Positions 32,709 to 42,141 of a DNA stretch of 64,000 bases are shown here, one piece after another (the stretch's first letter is position 1; each line of letters opens with the position of its first letter). The notes under the pieces are model-generated. The model was not told the origin of the DNA and ran no database searches. It was given only the letters and a program-made list of their open reading frames with translations. The DNA is from Dryocosmus kuriphilus. Lineage: Eukaryota > Arthropoda > Insecta > Hymenoptera > Cynipidae. Made by a program: the position numbers and the translations under genes. Location: the NCBI GenBank assembly GCA_038277395.1, contig CM076196.1, positions 32,505,935-32,569,934 of the forward strand. Direction: 5' to 3'.

Positions 32709-35700
32709 ATGATACTCGACGAGTGTGTAAAGCTTGTTCCGGATATAGAGGATGCGTTGAGCTTGATGGAATCGTCTGGATTCACACCCCTCGATAAAGT
32801 GAAGAAATGGAAAAAAGAGTGCTCACTTTGTTTGAAGGTAGTTAGGAGGGAACTGAGAAGAAAAACACCACCGAAGACTTTAGGCGAAAAACAAAAATGT
32901 CTGAATATAATTGAGAAGCTCGCGTGCTTGGAGGTACGCTTCGATGTATTAGATAAGAAGAGGGGGAGGAGGAGGAGGAAAATCCGATGACATCGATAGT
33001 CGTGTCAAATGGCTAGATGTCGACAAAGCGTTCAATGCTCGCATTAAAACGTGTGTAGTGGCAAATGTAGTACACAAGAACGTTCTTGCTTTCTTAGACG
33101 ATGCGCAACGTCTCTTTATTTCACATGTGAGCAAGGACATACGACACCATAAATCACTAATGATAAACACTGTACTTCTTGCCTATTATACAAAAATTGG
33201 CAAAGACAAGCCCGATGACAAGAACTTTAAATCAAAGAACGTAGCCTTATACTATACGACTGATTTAAAGTTATGGTTTGAAACCTATGTCAGGTACCCG
33301 GTCCTCAAAGAAATGGAGGAATTTGAGGAGAAAGACTCTGGGTGGACCCTTCACTCCATAATAAAACTTTCCATCAACATCAACAAATTGAATCCCATGA
33401 AGGCAGGTTCATACGTTGATCTTCCACCATCGATCAAGAGGAAAGAAGCATGCGTGAACATACAAAATAAATATGACAACGAGTGCTTCAAGTGGGCAAT
33501 ACTCTCAGCCTTACACCCACCTGACGATATTATACATGCTAATCGCGTGTCAAAATACCACCAATACAAGGATGAACTGGATTTTTCCGACATCAGTTTT
33601 CCAGTTGCGCTCAAGGATGTGAAAAAATTCGAGGAGAAGAACCAAATCTCTGTGAATGTCTACGGCCTTACTAAGAAGAGTGAAAATAAATTCACAGTGG
33701 TGCCTCTTCACCTCACCTCACAAAAAAGAGACACGCACGTAAATATTCTTCGTGTCGAGGAAGATTATGTTTGTGTGGATGGTGAAGAAGAAGAAGAAGA
33801 AGAAGAAGAAGAAGAGAACCAAGAACCTTCAATTTTCACTACGTTTGGATTAAGGACCTATCGAGATTGGTCTCTAGACAACTGTCTGCAAAAAAAATAA
33901 GAAAATATATCTGTGATCGGTGCTTGCACTACTTTGTAAGTATAGAAAAACTGGAAGCACACACTGAAGATTGTGTAAAACTAAATGACTGCAGAGTGGT
34001 GCTTCCAGAACCCGGGAGGAACATTGTTGAATTTAAGAACTTTAAGAACCGAGAGCGAGCTCCTTTCATCATATACGCGGACTGTGAGTCTCTTTTGATA
34101 CCCGTAAATGATGAAGGAGCAGAAAAGAACCTCGAATACTGAGGTCTTTGAAAGACATGAGGTCTTCAATATTGGCTACATGTTTAAGTGCAGTTATGAT
34201 GAAACACTGTCCTTTTACGAGTCATGTCCGGACGATGTGGAGCCGGCAAAGTGGTTTGCTGAGCAGTTGCACAAAATTGCCCAGAAATGTGACAAGATTT
34301 TGGCATCTCCAGTACCAATGGAAAAAATAACTTTTGAGCAGCAGGAAGCCTTTATAGATGCCAAAACTTGTCACATTTGCCAGAAAGCACTACATCCTCC
34401 AATGAAAAAGGTGCATGATCATTGTCACTTGACAGGTAAGTATCGTGGTCCTGCGCATGAGCATTGCAACTTTGGTATATCATCAGGACTCACACACCAT
34501 ACCTGTTGTGTTTCATAATCTGAGTGGGTATGACGCTCACTTTATCATTCGTGACATTGCCACACAATTTGAGGGAAGAGTTAAAGTTCTTGCGCTCAAT
34601 AAGGAAAAGTACATTTCCTTCACAAAGTACGTTCAGGAAACTCAGATAAAATTTAGATTCATCGATTCATTTAGATTCATGGCCTCTTCCCTAGAGAAGT
34701 TAGCGTCATACCTCACTCAGTATAAAATTGTCAGTGCAGTGTTTGCTGGTGTTGAGAGGGAGAAAGTTGAGCTTCTCACGAGGAAGGGTGTTCTGCCCTA
34801 TGAATACCTGGACTCGAGGGACAGACTCAATGAAACCGAGCTTCCACCAAAAGAAAAATTTTACAGCACACTGAATGATTCGGCAATATCGGACGAAGAT
34901 TATGCACATGCACAACAGGTATGGTGTGCATTTAACATCAAGACACTCGGCCAGTACGTCAGTCTGTACATGAAAAACTGACGTTCTACTTTTGGCTGAC
35001 ATTTTCGAAAGTTTCCGAGAACAGTGTCTCGAGGCTTACGACTTGGATCCAGCACACTACTACACCACTCCTGGCTTGACATGGGATGCCATGCTCAAAT
35101 ATTCAAAGGTAAGATTAGAGCTCCTCACCGAGGTTGATATGCTGTTAATGATTGAGCAGGGCAAAAGGGGTGGAGTAAGTCAATGCCCCAACCGTTATGC
35201 CATTGCCAATAACAAATACATGCCAGCGTTCAACAAAGATGGGGAGATCATCTTCATTGAATATTTAGATGCAAATAACCTGTACGGTTGGGCAATGGAA
35301 CAGCCCCTCCCTTACGGTGGATTCGAGTGGGTTACGAACTTGCAAAATTTTGATTTCGACATTCCAGACGATTCACCCTTTGGCTACATTCTGGAAGTAG
35401 ATTTGGACTATCCCGCGGAACTTCATGACAAGCACAATGACTTGCCGTTTTGCCCAGAACACTCGAGTCCACCGGGGTCCAGCCAGGAGAAGCTCCTAAC
35501 TACCTTCCTGCCGAAACGAAAGTACGTTCTCCATTATCGTGCTCTGAAAAATGCATTAGCCCATGGATTGAAACTTGTCAAAATTCATAGAGTCTTGAAA
35601 TTCAATCAATCTACATGGTTGAAAAGTTACATTGATTTTAATACTGCATTGAGGACTAACGCTAAAAACGAGTTTGAAAAGAATCTCTTCAAACTCATGA

Positions 35701-36563
35701 ATAATGCAGTTTACGGAAAGACAATGGAGAACGTACGAAAATACGTTGATGTGAAACTCGTGACAAAGTGGGAGGGTAGGTATGGAGCAGAAGCCCTCAT
35801 AGCCCGACCAAACTTTCACAGTCGAGCAATCTTCAGTGAAAATCTCGTTGCAATTGAACTGAGAAGAACTGAAGTTTTGTTTAACAAGCCGATCTATGTA
35901 GGGCTTGCTGTGCTGGATATCTCCAAAATCCTAATGTACGACTTTCACTACGACTACATGCTTGAAAAATACGGTGAAAATGCAAACTACTATACACTGA
36001 CACGGACAGTCTTATTTACGAAGTAAAATGTAATGACATTTACGCCGACATGAAAGACGACATTGACAAATTTGACACCTCCGACTATCCTCGAGACAAT
36101 GTTTTCGGAATGCCGCAAGTCAACAAAAAAGTTCTAGGCCTCATGAAGGATGAGTGTTGTGGTAAAATCATCACTGAGTTTGTTGGCTTGCGGAGTAAAA
36201 TGTACAGTATCCGTGTAAATGGCGAAGACTTTGTCAAAAAAGCCAAAGGCGTAAAAGCAGGCATTGTACGCAAAACAATCACATTCAACGACTACACGGA
36301 ATGCTTGAGAAATTTGTCAGTCCAAAGCAGAACCCAGTATGTCATCAGATCAAGACTACACAATGTCGAGACGATTAAACAATCAAAAATTGCACTGAGT
36401 CCTCATGATGATAAGCGATGCTTACTCGCCAACACCACAGACACACTTGCGTGGGGACACTACCGACTAGAGAATTGCAATGGACGTTGACGCTACTGAC
36501 GACAATGACGATATACTCACAGACAATGATTATGACCTTTTGGACTTGCTTGTTAAAAATTAG
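32709..36563 (+). pseudogene. polB: Protein-primed DNA polymerase B of the Polinton, with about seven frameshifts
   Basis: The product spans at least eight frame segments (32709-32990, about 32985-33900, 33867-34142, 34108-34518, 34445-34981, 34992-36026, about 36005-36490, 36480-36563). Landmarks in order: an N-terminal region (KWAILSALHP, ISVNVYGL); a Cys/His pair (CDRCLHYF...H); exonuclease motif I YADCES near 34075; an HNH-like cluster CHICQK...DHCHLTGKYRG at 34368-34450; exonuclease II HNLSGYDAHF near 34520; polymerase A motif DANNLYGW at 35268; B motif NNAVYGKTMENVRK near 35702; C motif TDTDS near 36003, exactly at a frame change; an acidic C-terminus ending LVKN. All catalytic motifs are present and only the frame is broken. 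Several breaks fall beside homopolymers (A8 at 33890, A5 near 34974) or in a GGA tract, so consensus indels are a real alternative to decay. Confidence 0.9.
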
Positions 36564-36570
36564 TTACTGC

Positions 36571-36632
36571 AGTCATATCATCATAACTGCACTTTGACAA
36601 CACCTTTGTAAATAGTTACTTTCTTGTAAATA

Positions 36633-36683
<51 letters not shown>

Positions 36684-36830
36684 TGTACAGCGTTATCCTA
36701 AAAATTAGTTACTGCAGACATATCATCATAACTGCACTTTGACATCGCCTTTGTAAATAGTTACTTTCTTGTAAATATGTTATTATTATTATTATTATTA
36801 TTACTGTACAGCGGTATCACCTGCGTTGTG
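36571..36830 (+). repeat. Duplicated 3' UTR segment with (ATT)n microsatellites
   Basis: Two copies of a segment (TTAGTTACTGCAG, CATATCATCATAACTGCACT, TTTGTAAATAGTTAC) each end in an (ATT/TTA)n tract, at about 36638-36680 and 36780-36803. Confidence 0.8.
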
Positions 36831-37935
36831 GTGAATGGATTTTTTTGCAAATCTGCCTATAGTTAAACTGTAAATGCAGCGGTATCACCTGCGTTGAGGT
36901 GAATGGATTTTTGCAAATCTGCCTATAGTTAAACTTTTGTAAATGCACAGCGGTATCACCTGCGTTGAGGTGAATGGATTTTTGCAAATCTGCCTATAGT
37001 TAAACTTTTGTAAATGCACAGCGGTATCACCTGCGTTGAGGTGAATGGATTTTTGCAAATCTGCCTATAGTTAAACTTTTGTAAATGCACAGCGGTATCA
37101 CCTGCGTTGAGGTGAATGGATTTTTGCAAATCTGCCTATAGTAGTTTTTTTAAATGCACAGCGGTAATCATGCGTTGATGAACCCTGCGTTGAGGTGAAT
37201 GAATTTTTTTGCAAATCTGCCTATAGTTAAACTTTTGTAAATGCACAGCGGTATCACCTGCGTTGAGGTGAATGGATTTTTGCAAATCTGCCTATAGTTA
37301 AACTTTTGTAAATGCACAGCGGTATCACCTGCGTTGAGGTGAATGGATTTTTGCAAATCTGCCTATAGTTAAACTTTTGTAAATGCACAGCGGTATCACC
37401 TGCGTTGAGGTGAATGGATTTTTGCAAATCTGCCTATAGTTAAACTTTTGTAATGCACAGCGGTATCACCTGCGTTGAGGTGAATGGATTTTTGCAAATC
37501 TGCCTATAGTTAAACTTTTGTAAATGCACAGCGGTATCACCTGCGTTGAGGTGAATGGATTTTTGCAAATCTGCCTATAGTTAAACTTTTGTAAATGCAC
37601 AGCGGTATCACCTGCGTTGAGGTGAATGGATTTTTGCAAATCTGCCTATAGTTAAACTTTTGTAAATGCACAGCGGTATCACCTGCGTTGAGGTGAATGG
37701 ATTTTTGCAAATCTGCCTATAGTTAAACTTTTGTAAATGCACAGCGGTATCACCTGCGTTGAGGTGAATGGATTTTTGCAAATCTGCCTATAGTTAAACT
37801 TTTGTAAATGTAAATGCACAGCGGTAAAATCACCTGCGTTGAGGTGAATGGATTTTTGCAAATCTGCCTATAGTTAAACTTTTGTAAATGCACAGCGGTA
37901 TCACCTGCGTTGAGGTGAAAGGATTCTTGCAAAGC
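36830..37935 (+). repeat. About 16 tandem 71-bp repeats in the PolB 3' UTR
   Basis: The 71-bp unit contains GCGGTATCACCTGCGTTGAG, GTGAATGGATTTTTGCAAAT and CTGCCTATAGTTAAACTTTT. The inverse pair TCACCT...AGGTGA can form a small stem in every unit. Most copies are identical; a variant with a rearranged centre lies near 37141-37215 and one with extra bases near 37805-37835. The first AATAAA after PolB is at 37996, so the array probably lies in the PolB 3' UTR. Confidence 0.9.
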
Positions 37936-37995
37936 TGACTCTAGTTCAACTAGTTGATTTGATAGTAGGGTATATAGGAGTTATATATATATTTG

Positions 37996-38037
37996 AATAA
38001 AGACAAGATGTGAATGCATATAAATTGCTTTTTTTAT
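37996..38037. terminator. Convergent poly(A) signals
   Basis: AATAAA on the plus strand (about 37996) serves PolB, and TTTATT (about 38032; AATAAA on the minus strand) serves the integrase transcript. The two transcription units meet here. Confidence 0.5.
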
Positions 38038-38118
38038 TTATCAAGGAACCTTACATCTACTTAGTGTAAGCATATATATATACATTTATAGTTTAGTCTA
38101 ACATTGGTTTATATCGTT

Positions 38119-38285
38119 GCTTCAACGTTGGCTCAACGTTGGCTCAACGTTGATTCAACGTTGGCTCAACGTTGGCTCAACGTTGGCTCAACGTTGCTTC
38201 AACGTTGATTCAACGTTGGCTCAACGTTGCTTCAACGTTGATTCAACGTTGGCTCAACGTTGCTTCAACGTTGATTCAACATTGA
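38119..38285. repeat. CAACGTTG 12-bp tandem array
   Basis: About 14 copies of a 12-bp unit CAACGTTGGCTC/CAACGTTGATTC/CAACGTTGCTTC with the 8-bp palindrome CAACGTTG as core. It lies just beyond the integrase stop codon, probably in its 3' UTR. Confidence 0.9.
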
Positions 38286-39212
38286 TTACATATCTGATTT
38301 GTCTATCCAGCTGTTGTGTGAACTATCAAAGCCTAACCACTTTACATAGACTTTATTGCCACGTCTCTTGATTACTTTTTCCACGAGGTATACGTCTGGA
38401 TGCTTAACTTTGAGAAGTTCCTCTTCATAGAATCCGCCAGCGACACTTTGTTCTTGATAGTCCTTGAGCTTGTACGTCACTGGATTGGTAGGTATGACTT
38501 GTGTTACAGTGAATATCTCGGTTGTCCAGTTGGGAGTATATCCTTTTTCAAAGACATGCTTGTGCTTGCTGACTCGAACCCTATCAGCAACTTTGAACTT
38601 TACTCTCTTCCTTTTGGGTATACTTCGCAGTTTTTTAAAGCGTTGCAAGAGTTCCTTCTCATCCTCAGCAGTGACATCTCTGGGCTTCATACCGATTGAT
38701 CGATGTTTTGTATCGTTGTACTTGGAGATGAGAGTGGGTAAAATGTCTATCCACTTGTAGTTACCTCTCAAGCTAAATTGTGGCCACATCTTGTTCTTGA
38801 GCGTGCGATTAAATCGTTCACAGATTGAAGCCTTTAGATTACTGTGTGTTGAGTAGAGATTAATCCTGTATTGCTGCATAAGATTTTTAAACTGCGAATT
38901 ATAAAATTCTTTGCCTTTGTCAGTGTGTAAGTTTTTTGGTGTACGACCCTGCACCAGTACAGATTCCATTGCTGAAGTGACATCTGATCCACTCTTGCTT
39001 TTAACAGGGACAGCCCAGGAGTACTTGGAGAAAATATCTATTACGGTAAGTAAATACTTGTGACCATTATTCTCGTGGGCATAGGGTAACATTTCAACCA
39101 AATCTGCCTGCCAAGTCTCATCTATACCGCGCATTTGCACGCGACGACGTGGATAATTCTTTCTAGCCGGTTTATGCAGTTCCGTGACTACTGCCAGTTT
39201 CTCCTTGTCCAT
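38286..39212 (-). CDS. int: Polinton integrase with C-terminal chromodomain
   Basis: 308 residues, intact. The rve catalytic core shows the first Asp in WQADLVEM (about residue 36), the second in LHTDKGKEF (about 97) and Glu in SICERFNRT (33 residues later), as in retroviral-type DDE integrases. A basic SH3-like region follows (RVKFKVADRVRV). The last 35 residues match a chromodomain (YLVEKVIKRRGNKVYVKWLG, ending SWIDKSDM), which in other integrases targets methylated histone H3. The N-terminal HHCC zinc-binding domain is not within this frame. ATG 39212 lies inside the 3' end of the upstream fibre-like gene (41-nt overlap), so both may share a transcript. It joins the linear DNA to the host genome and produces the 6-bp duplication seen. 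Confidence 0.9.
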   Translation of the reverse strand: MDKEKLAVVTELHKPARKNYPRRRVQMRGIDETWQADLVEMLPYAHENNGHKYLLTVIDIFSKYSWAVPVKSKSGSDVTSAMESVLVQGRTPKNLHTDKGKEFYNSQFKNLMQQYRINLYSTHSNLKASICERFNRTLKNKMWPQFSLRGNYKWIDILPTLISKYNDTKHRSIGMKPRDVTAEDEKELLQRFKKLRSIPKRKRVKFKVADRVRVSKHKHVFEKGYTPNWTTEIFTVTQVIPTNPVTYKLKDYQEQSVAGGFYEEELLKVKHPDVYLVEKVIKRRGNKVYVKWLGFDSSHNSWIDKSDM

Positions 39213-39600
39213 TCTCGAGAGCGTTTAGTCGAGCGTCCAACTGAGCAATGAGTTCAGCGTTACGAATTGACAAGTCTTGTTGACTATCAGTCTGCAAGTT
39301 CTTTAGTTTCTCGTTGATTGATTCATCGAGGATACGTATCATCAAATTATTATTGTCAATATCTATTCGCATAGACGATGTGACTTTAAACACTGTACGT
39401 ATCTCGCTTTGAATAATGCGCTGTACAATTCCCAAATTCACTGCGTCGTTTTGTTCTTTGGACTCACTAACGTTGCACAATCTCTTGCCATCTACGTCAT
39501 AATGACCGTCGGAGGTGATTTTGAATCCCACACCAGCAGGTCCACGGCTTGCTGCTGCAGCGGTTCGATCCAGGTGACGTCCAAACACATCAATACTCAT
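39172..39600 (-). CDS. Fibre-like conserved Polinton protein
   Basis: 142 residues from ATG 39600 (MSIDVFGRHLDR). The segment GFKITSDGHYDVDGKRLCNV, followed by a KEQNDAV element, resembles the repeated DGN-D-L-KRL-NV-P-DAV pattern of phage and viral tail-fibre shafts. The C-terminal half (IQSEIRTVFK... ELIAQLDARLNALENGQ) has heptad-like spacing that suggests a coiled coil. I infer a trimeric structural or attachment-type protein; the homology is not proven. A TATATTA box on the minus strand near 39640 and CATCAGTAT just before the ATG may form its promoter. Its 3' end overlaps the integrase gene. Confidence 0.65.
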   Translation of the reverse strand: MSIDVFGRHLDRTAAAASRGPAGVGFKITSDGHYDVDGKRLCNVSESKEQNDAVNLGIVQRIIQSEIRTVFKVTSSMRIDIDNNNLMIRILDESINEKLKNLQTDSQQDLSIRNAELIAQLDARLNALENGQGETGSSHGTA

Positions 39601-39633
39601 CGTGATACTGATGATTTTTTTATGTGTACACTC

Positions 39634-40527
39634 CTAATATATGATTCCGGCTTCCCGTAGTTCCTCAATGATGGACACGATTTCATTGTTGTGACTTTGA
39701 TTGCCTGCTGCCTGAGAGGCTAAGAGTAGACGAAGACGATCCACTAGTTCGTTAGGGTCATCCCAGTAGACATAGTCAGTATTAACATTTTTCCTTGCTA
39801 TCATATACTGTGGTAGTGAACCTCCGCTCGTTGAGGACCGCCTGCGTGATACATTGAACAGTTTCGCAATAAAGTTCTTGTACTTGATACTATTGCCTTT
39901 TCGAACAGATTCAGTTGCACTGTACCGCTTCTTGTGTGCATTTGTAGCAATTAGAATTTCTTTATAATTGCTCAGATCATCAGCACTGATATGTGATTCT
40001 TCAGGAGTCTGTCTAAACAGCAGTTCCAACAAGCCAACAGTTTTCAAGTACTGTTTATCTCCAACGTGGATATATTGACCCTCAAAACTAATGGGTTTAT
40101 CGCCAATCATAATAGCTCCATTACTGAGCTTACGAACACCATAAATCATATCCAAGTACTGCTTTCTCTTTTGATTTAACATCGTGAGAAACTTGTTTGT
40201 TAAATACTCATAATTGACAGATGATGATACAGTTTCGTCTTCAACCATAGTTTTATCAAGCTCTCCTTCTTCAGCATCAGCTGTGACGTAGGAAGCGTTA
40301 TTCTCCTCCTCATCTTTTTCCTTTGCAGGTTCATCTTTATTCTTGATTGAAGGACTAGATATGTCAACCAGTTTTTGCAGTGGCATGACGATTGGCTTAA
40401 ACGTTTCACTCATTATCTTTTCAGTGGCTTCTTTACCCATTTTCAGCATTCGATGTTTACGTCGAATTGCCTCACTGGCTTTTGCGATTTGACGGAGCAC
40501 CTCCTTCTCTTTGTGAAACTTTGACAT
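39634..40527 (-). CDS. Conserved Polinton protein of unknown function
   Basis: The frame is open from 40575, but a TATA box (TATAAATA, minus strand, 40582-40589) makes the internal ATG at 40527 (MSKFHKEKEVL) the better start; about 297 residues. The N-terminal part is a charged helical stretch (RQIAKASEAIRRKHRMLK), followed by an acidic linker. A conserved-looking core follows: YGVRKLSNGAIMIGDKPISF, then a VGDKQYLKTVGLLELLF segment, then DLSNYKEILIATNAHKK and IKYKNFIAKLFN. I have seen this core arrangement in arthropod Polinton neighbourhoods, but no function is known to me. It lies directly downstream of the packaging ATPase, so a virion or assembly role is plausible. Confidence 0.7.
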   Translation of the reverse strand: MSKFHKEKEVLRQIAKASEAIRRKHRMLKMGKEATEKIMSETFKPIVMPLQKLVDISSPSIKNKDEPAKEKDEEENNASYVTADAEEGELDKTMVEDETVSSSVNYEYLTNKFLTMLNQKRKQYLDMIYGVRKLSNGAIMIGDKPISFEGQYIHVGDKQYLKTVGLLELLFRQTPEESHISADDLSNYKEILIATNAHKKRYSATESVRKGNSIKYKNFIAKLFNVSRRRSSTSGGSLPQYMIARKNVNTDYVYWDDPNELVDRLRLLLASQAAGNQSHNNEIVSIIEELREAGIIY

Positions 40528-40581
40528 GTTGATGTGTTCGCGGTTCAATCTATAATGAAATAATTTCCACAGCATAACTCG

Positions 40582-40589
40582 TATTTATA
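40582..40589 (-). promoter_or_regulatory. TATA box inside the ATPase 3' end
   Basis: TATAAATA on the minus strand, about 55 bp upstream of the ATG at 40527. It overlaps the ATPase stop region, so the downstream gene can have its own transcript. Confidence 0.55.
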
Positions 40590-41277
40590 GAGAGATAAAA
40601 CAGTCAAATCCTTTTCGGTATCTGCCATCCTTGAGCTCACTGTCCTTGTCAATGACAGCAAATCCATACTTGTCTGTATTCCAACATGCCGAACATAAGT
40701 CTCGAAATTGAGAATAACTCATGTCAGTGTTCACATGATCGTCATACACATGTCTCAAATTCGTCTCATCCTGCTTGAAAAGTATCAACAGATTGACATT
40801 GTCTCGCACTAAATGTTTAGGAATTCGAGCATAAGTTTGACATAAGTAAAAACTGTCAACATGAGCATGTCTACCCATGCAAAAGAAGGCTCTAATGTTG
40901 TCCTGTTTCCCAAAGGCTACATCATCAAATACAATTATAGAGTTTGGTTGAGCTTCACTTGGTGATATTACTTCTTCATGCACACTGAAGGGAAAATACT
41001 CAACACCATCTACATTATTTAACACCCGTTCCAGGAATCGATACTTTGGCTGTTTCAGGGATTTCGAGTAGACGTAGACATTGGCAAATTTCAATCCGTT
41101 TGGGTGTAAGATTAGAGCGAGTAATGTATTTGTCTTGCCACAATTTGACGGTCCACAAAAGACTGCACGAATGCTGTCTGGCAGTAGACTGCCATGACGT
41201 TTTACCCTCTTCTCTGATTGGACGAGGGAATCAAAGTTATCGACCGGAAGCTTAATAGGTTGTTTCTTGAACCGCAT
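40585..41277 (-). CDS. FtsK/HerA-type genome-packaging ATPase
   Basis: 230 residues, intact. Walker A is GPSNCGKT (residues 42-49) and Walker B IIVFDDV (about 114-120), followed by a sensor-like FYLCQTYARIP. This is the A32-like packaging ATPase of Polintons, adintoviruses and related double-jelly-roll viruses, expected to pump DNA into capsids. A TATA box (TATAAAAG, minus strand, 41315-41322) with ACAGTC about 30 bp downstream lies 38-45 bp from the ATG. The promoter overlaps that of the oppositely oriented phospholipase/core gene. Confidence 0.92.
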   Translation of the reverse strand: MRFKKQPIKLPVDNFDSLVQSEKRVKRHGSLLPDSIRAVFCGPSNCGKTNTLLALILHPNGLKFANVYVYSKSLKQPKYRFLERVLNNVDGVEYFPFSVHEEVISPSEAQPNSIIVFDDVAFGKQDNIRAFFCMGRHAHVDSFYLCQTYARIPKHLVRDNVNLLILFKQDETNLRHVYDDHVNTDMSYSQFRDLCSACWNTDKYGFAVIDKDSELKDGRYRKGFDCFISL

Positions 41278-41302
41278 CTTGTCTTCGACTGTCGTAAAAT
41301 CG

Positions 41303-41337
41303 ATAAATACAGTGCTTTTATAGCTTTCAGGTCAGTT
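41303..41337. promoter_or_regulatory. Overlapping divergent core promoters (ATPase / phospholipase gene)
   Basis: Plus strand: ATAAATA (41303-41309) with TCAGTT at 41332-41337, spacing 29 bp, leaves a leader of only about 20 nt before the ATG at 41353. Minus strand: TATAAAAG at 41315-41322 for the ATPase. The two promoters overlap within about 40 bp. Confidence 0.65.
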
Positions 41338-41352
41338 GCGTGCTAACCTCCA

Positions 41353-42141
41353 ATGATTGTGCATCGAGGTAAAGGCTTAGTCAATCGACTCATCAACAAT
41401 TTACCGTTTGAGTTGCATTTACCTGGCTATCAATACTGCGGTCCGGGTACTAAGCTAGTCAAACGACTTGCTAGAGGTGATCCCGGTATCAATCCTCTAG
41501 ACGCAGCGTGTAAAGAACACGATATTGCATATTCACGTAATCGTGAGAACGTTGAAGCGAGAAACTCTGGAGATCGTGTACTTGCGAGTAAAGCGTGGCA
41601 GCGAGTATTTGCCAGAGACGCTAGATTTGGTGAGAAAGCGGCAGCACTGACAATAACGAACGTAATGAATGCTAAAGCAAAACTCGGTATGGGTTTGAAG
41701 AGGTGTTCAAAGCAGAGAAAGAAGAAGAGGAAGAAGAAGGAAGTACTAGGATTTAGAAAGATTGTGAATGCAGCTAGGAAAGCAATGAGGAGAAGTAGTG
41801 ATGCAAAAGTGGTCATCAAGTCTGCAATCAGAGGTGCACAGGAAGCTGTCAAAGGTGCGCAAGTGACAAATCCGCGTGTTCTACCAATACCGTCGAAAGT
41901 CGGTGGCGTTTTGCCACTGATTCCCATATTTGCTGGACTCAGTGCACTTGGAGCTCTTACTGGTGGAGCAGCTGGTGTAGCCAAGGCTGTAAACGATGCT
42001 AACGCAGCTAAGCAACAACTGGCAGAGGCTCAACGTCATAACAAGTCAATGGAGGCTATTGTTCTAGGAAAGGGTTTACACCTGAAACCATACAGGAAAG
42101 GACTGGGACTTCATCTGAGGCCAGCGTCAAAAAACTTGTAG
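41353..42141 (+). CDS. Phospholipase A2 domain / core protein of the Polinton
   Basis: 262 residues. Residues 24-60 show a parvovirus VP1-type phospholipase A2 signature: calcium loop YCGPGTKL, then PLDAACKEHDIAY with the catalytic His-Asp pair (about 56-57). A Lys/Arg-rich block follows (about 120-130), and a hydrophobic Gly/Ala segment (GVLPLIPIFAGLSALGALTG, about 185-205). Two basic repeats at the C-terminus (KGLHLKPYRKG, GLHLRP) resemble adenovirus-type core or membrane-lytic capsid peptides. Likely role: a minor virion protein that breaches membranes and binds DNA during entry (inference). The frame ends TTG TAG immediately after a slippery A AAA AAC, with the protease in the -1 frame. 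Confidence 0.85.
   Translation: MIVHRGKGLVNRLINNLPFELHLPGYQYCGPGTKLVKRLARGDPGINPLDAACKEHDIAYSRNRENVEARNSGDRVLASKAWQRVFARDARFGEKAAALTITNVMNAKAKLGMGLKRCSKQRKKKRKKKEVLGFRKIVNAARKAMRRSSDAKVVIKSAIRGAQEAVKGAQVTNPRVLPIPSKVGGVLPLIPIFAGLSALGALTGGAAGVAKAVNDANAAKQQLAEAQRHNKSMEAIVLGKGLHLKPYRKGLGLHLRPASKNL
42129..42135 (+). promoter_or_regulatory. Candidate -1 ribosomal frameshift site A AAA AAC
   Basis: The heptamer is in phase (tcA AAA AAC) with the phospholipase/core frame, one sense codon before its stop at 42139-42141. A -1 slip enters exactly the open protease frame, which has no ATG near its beginning. Only a weak stem (GTAG...CTAC at 42138-42150) is visible downstream. A one-base indel in the A6 run is the alternative explanation. 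Confidence 0.5.

Noticed and set aside
36830..37935. Regular 71-bp array reminiscent of CRISPR
   Set aside because: Whole units are repeated with no variable spacers, in a eukaryotic Polinton 3' UTR; it is an ordinary tandem repeat.
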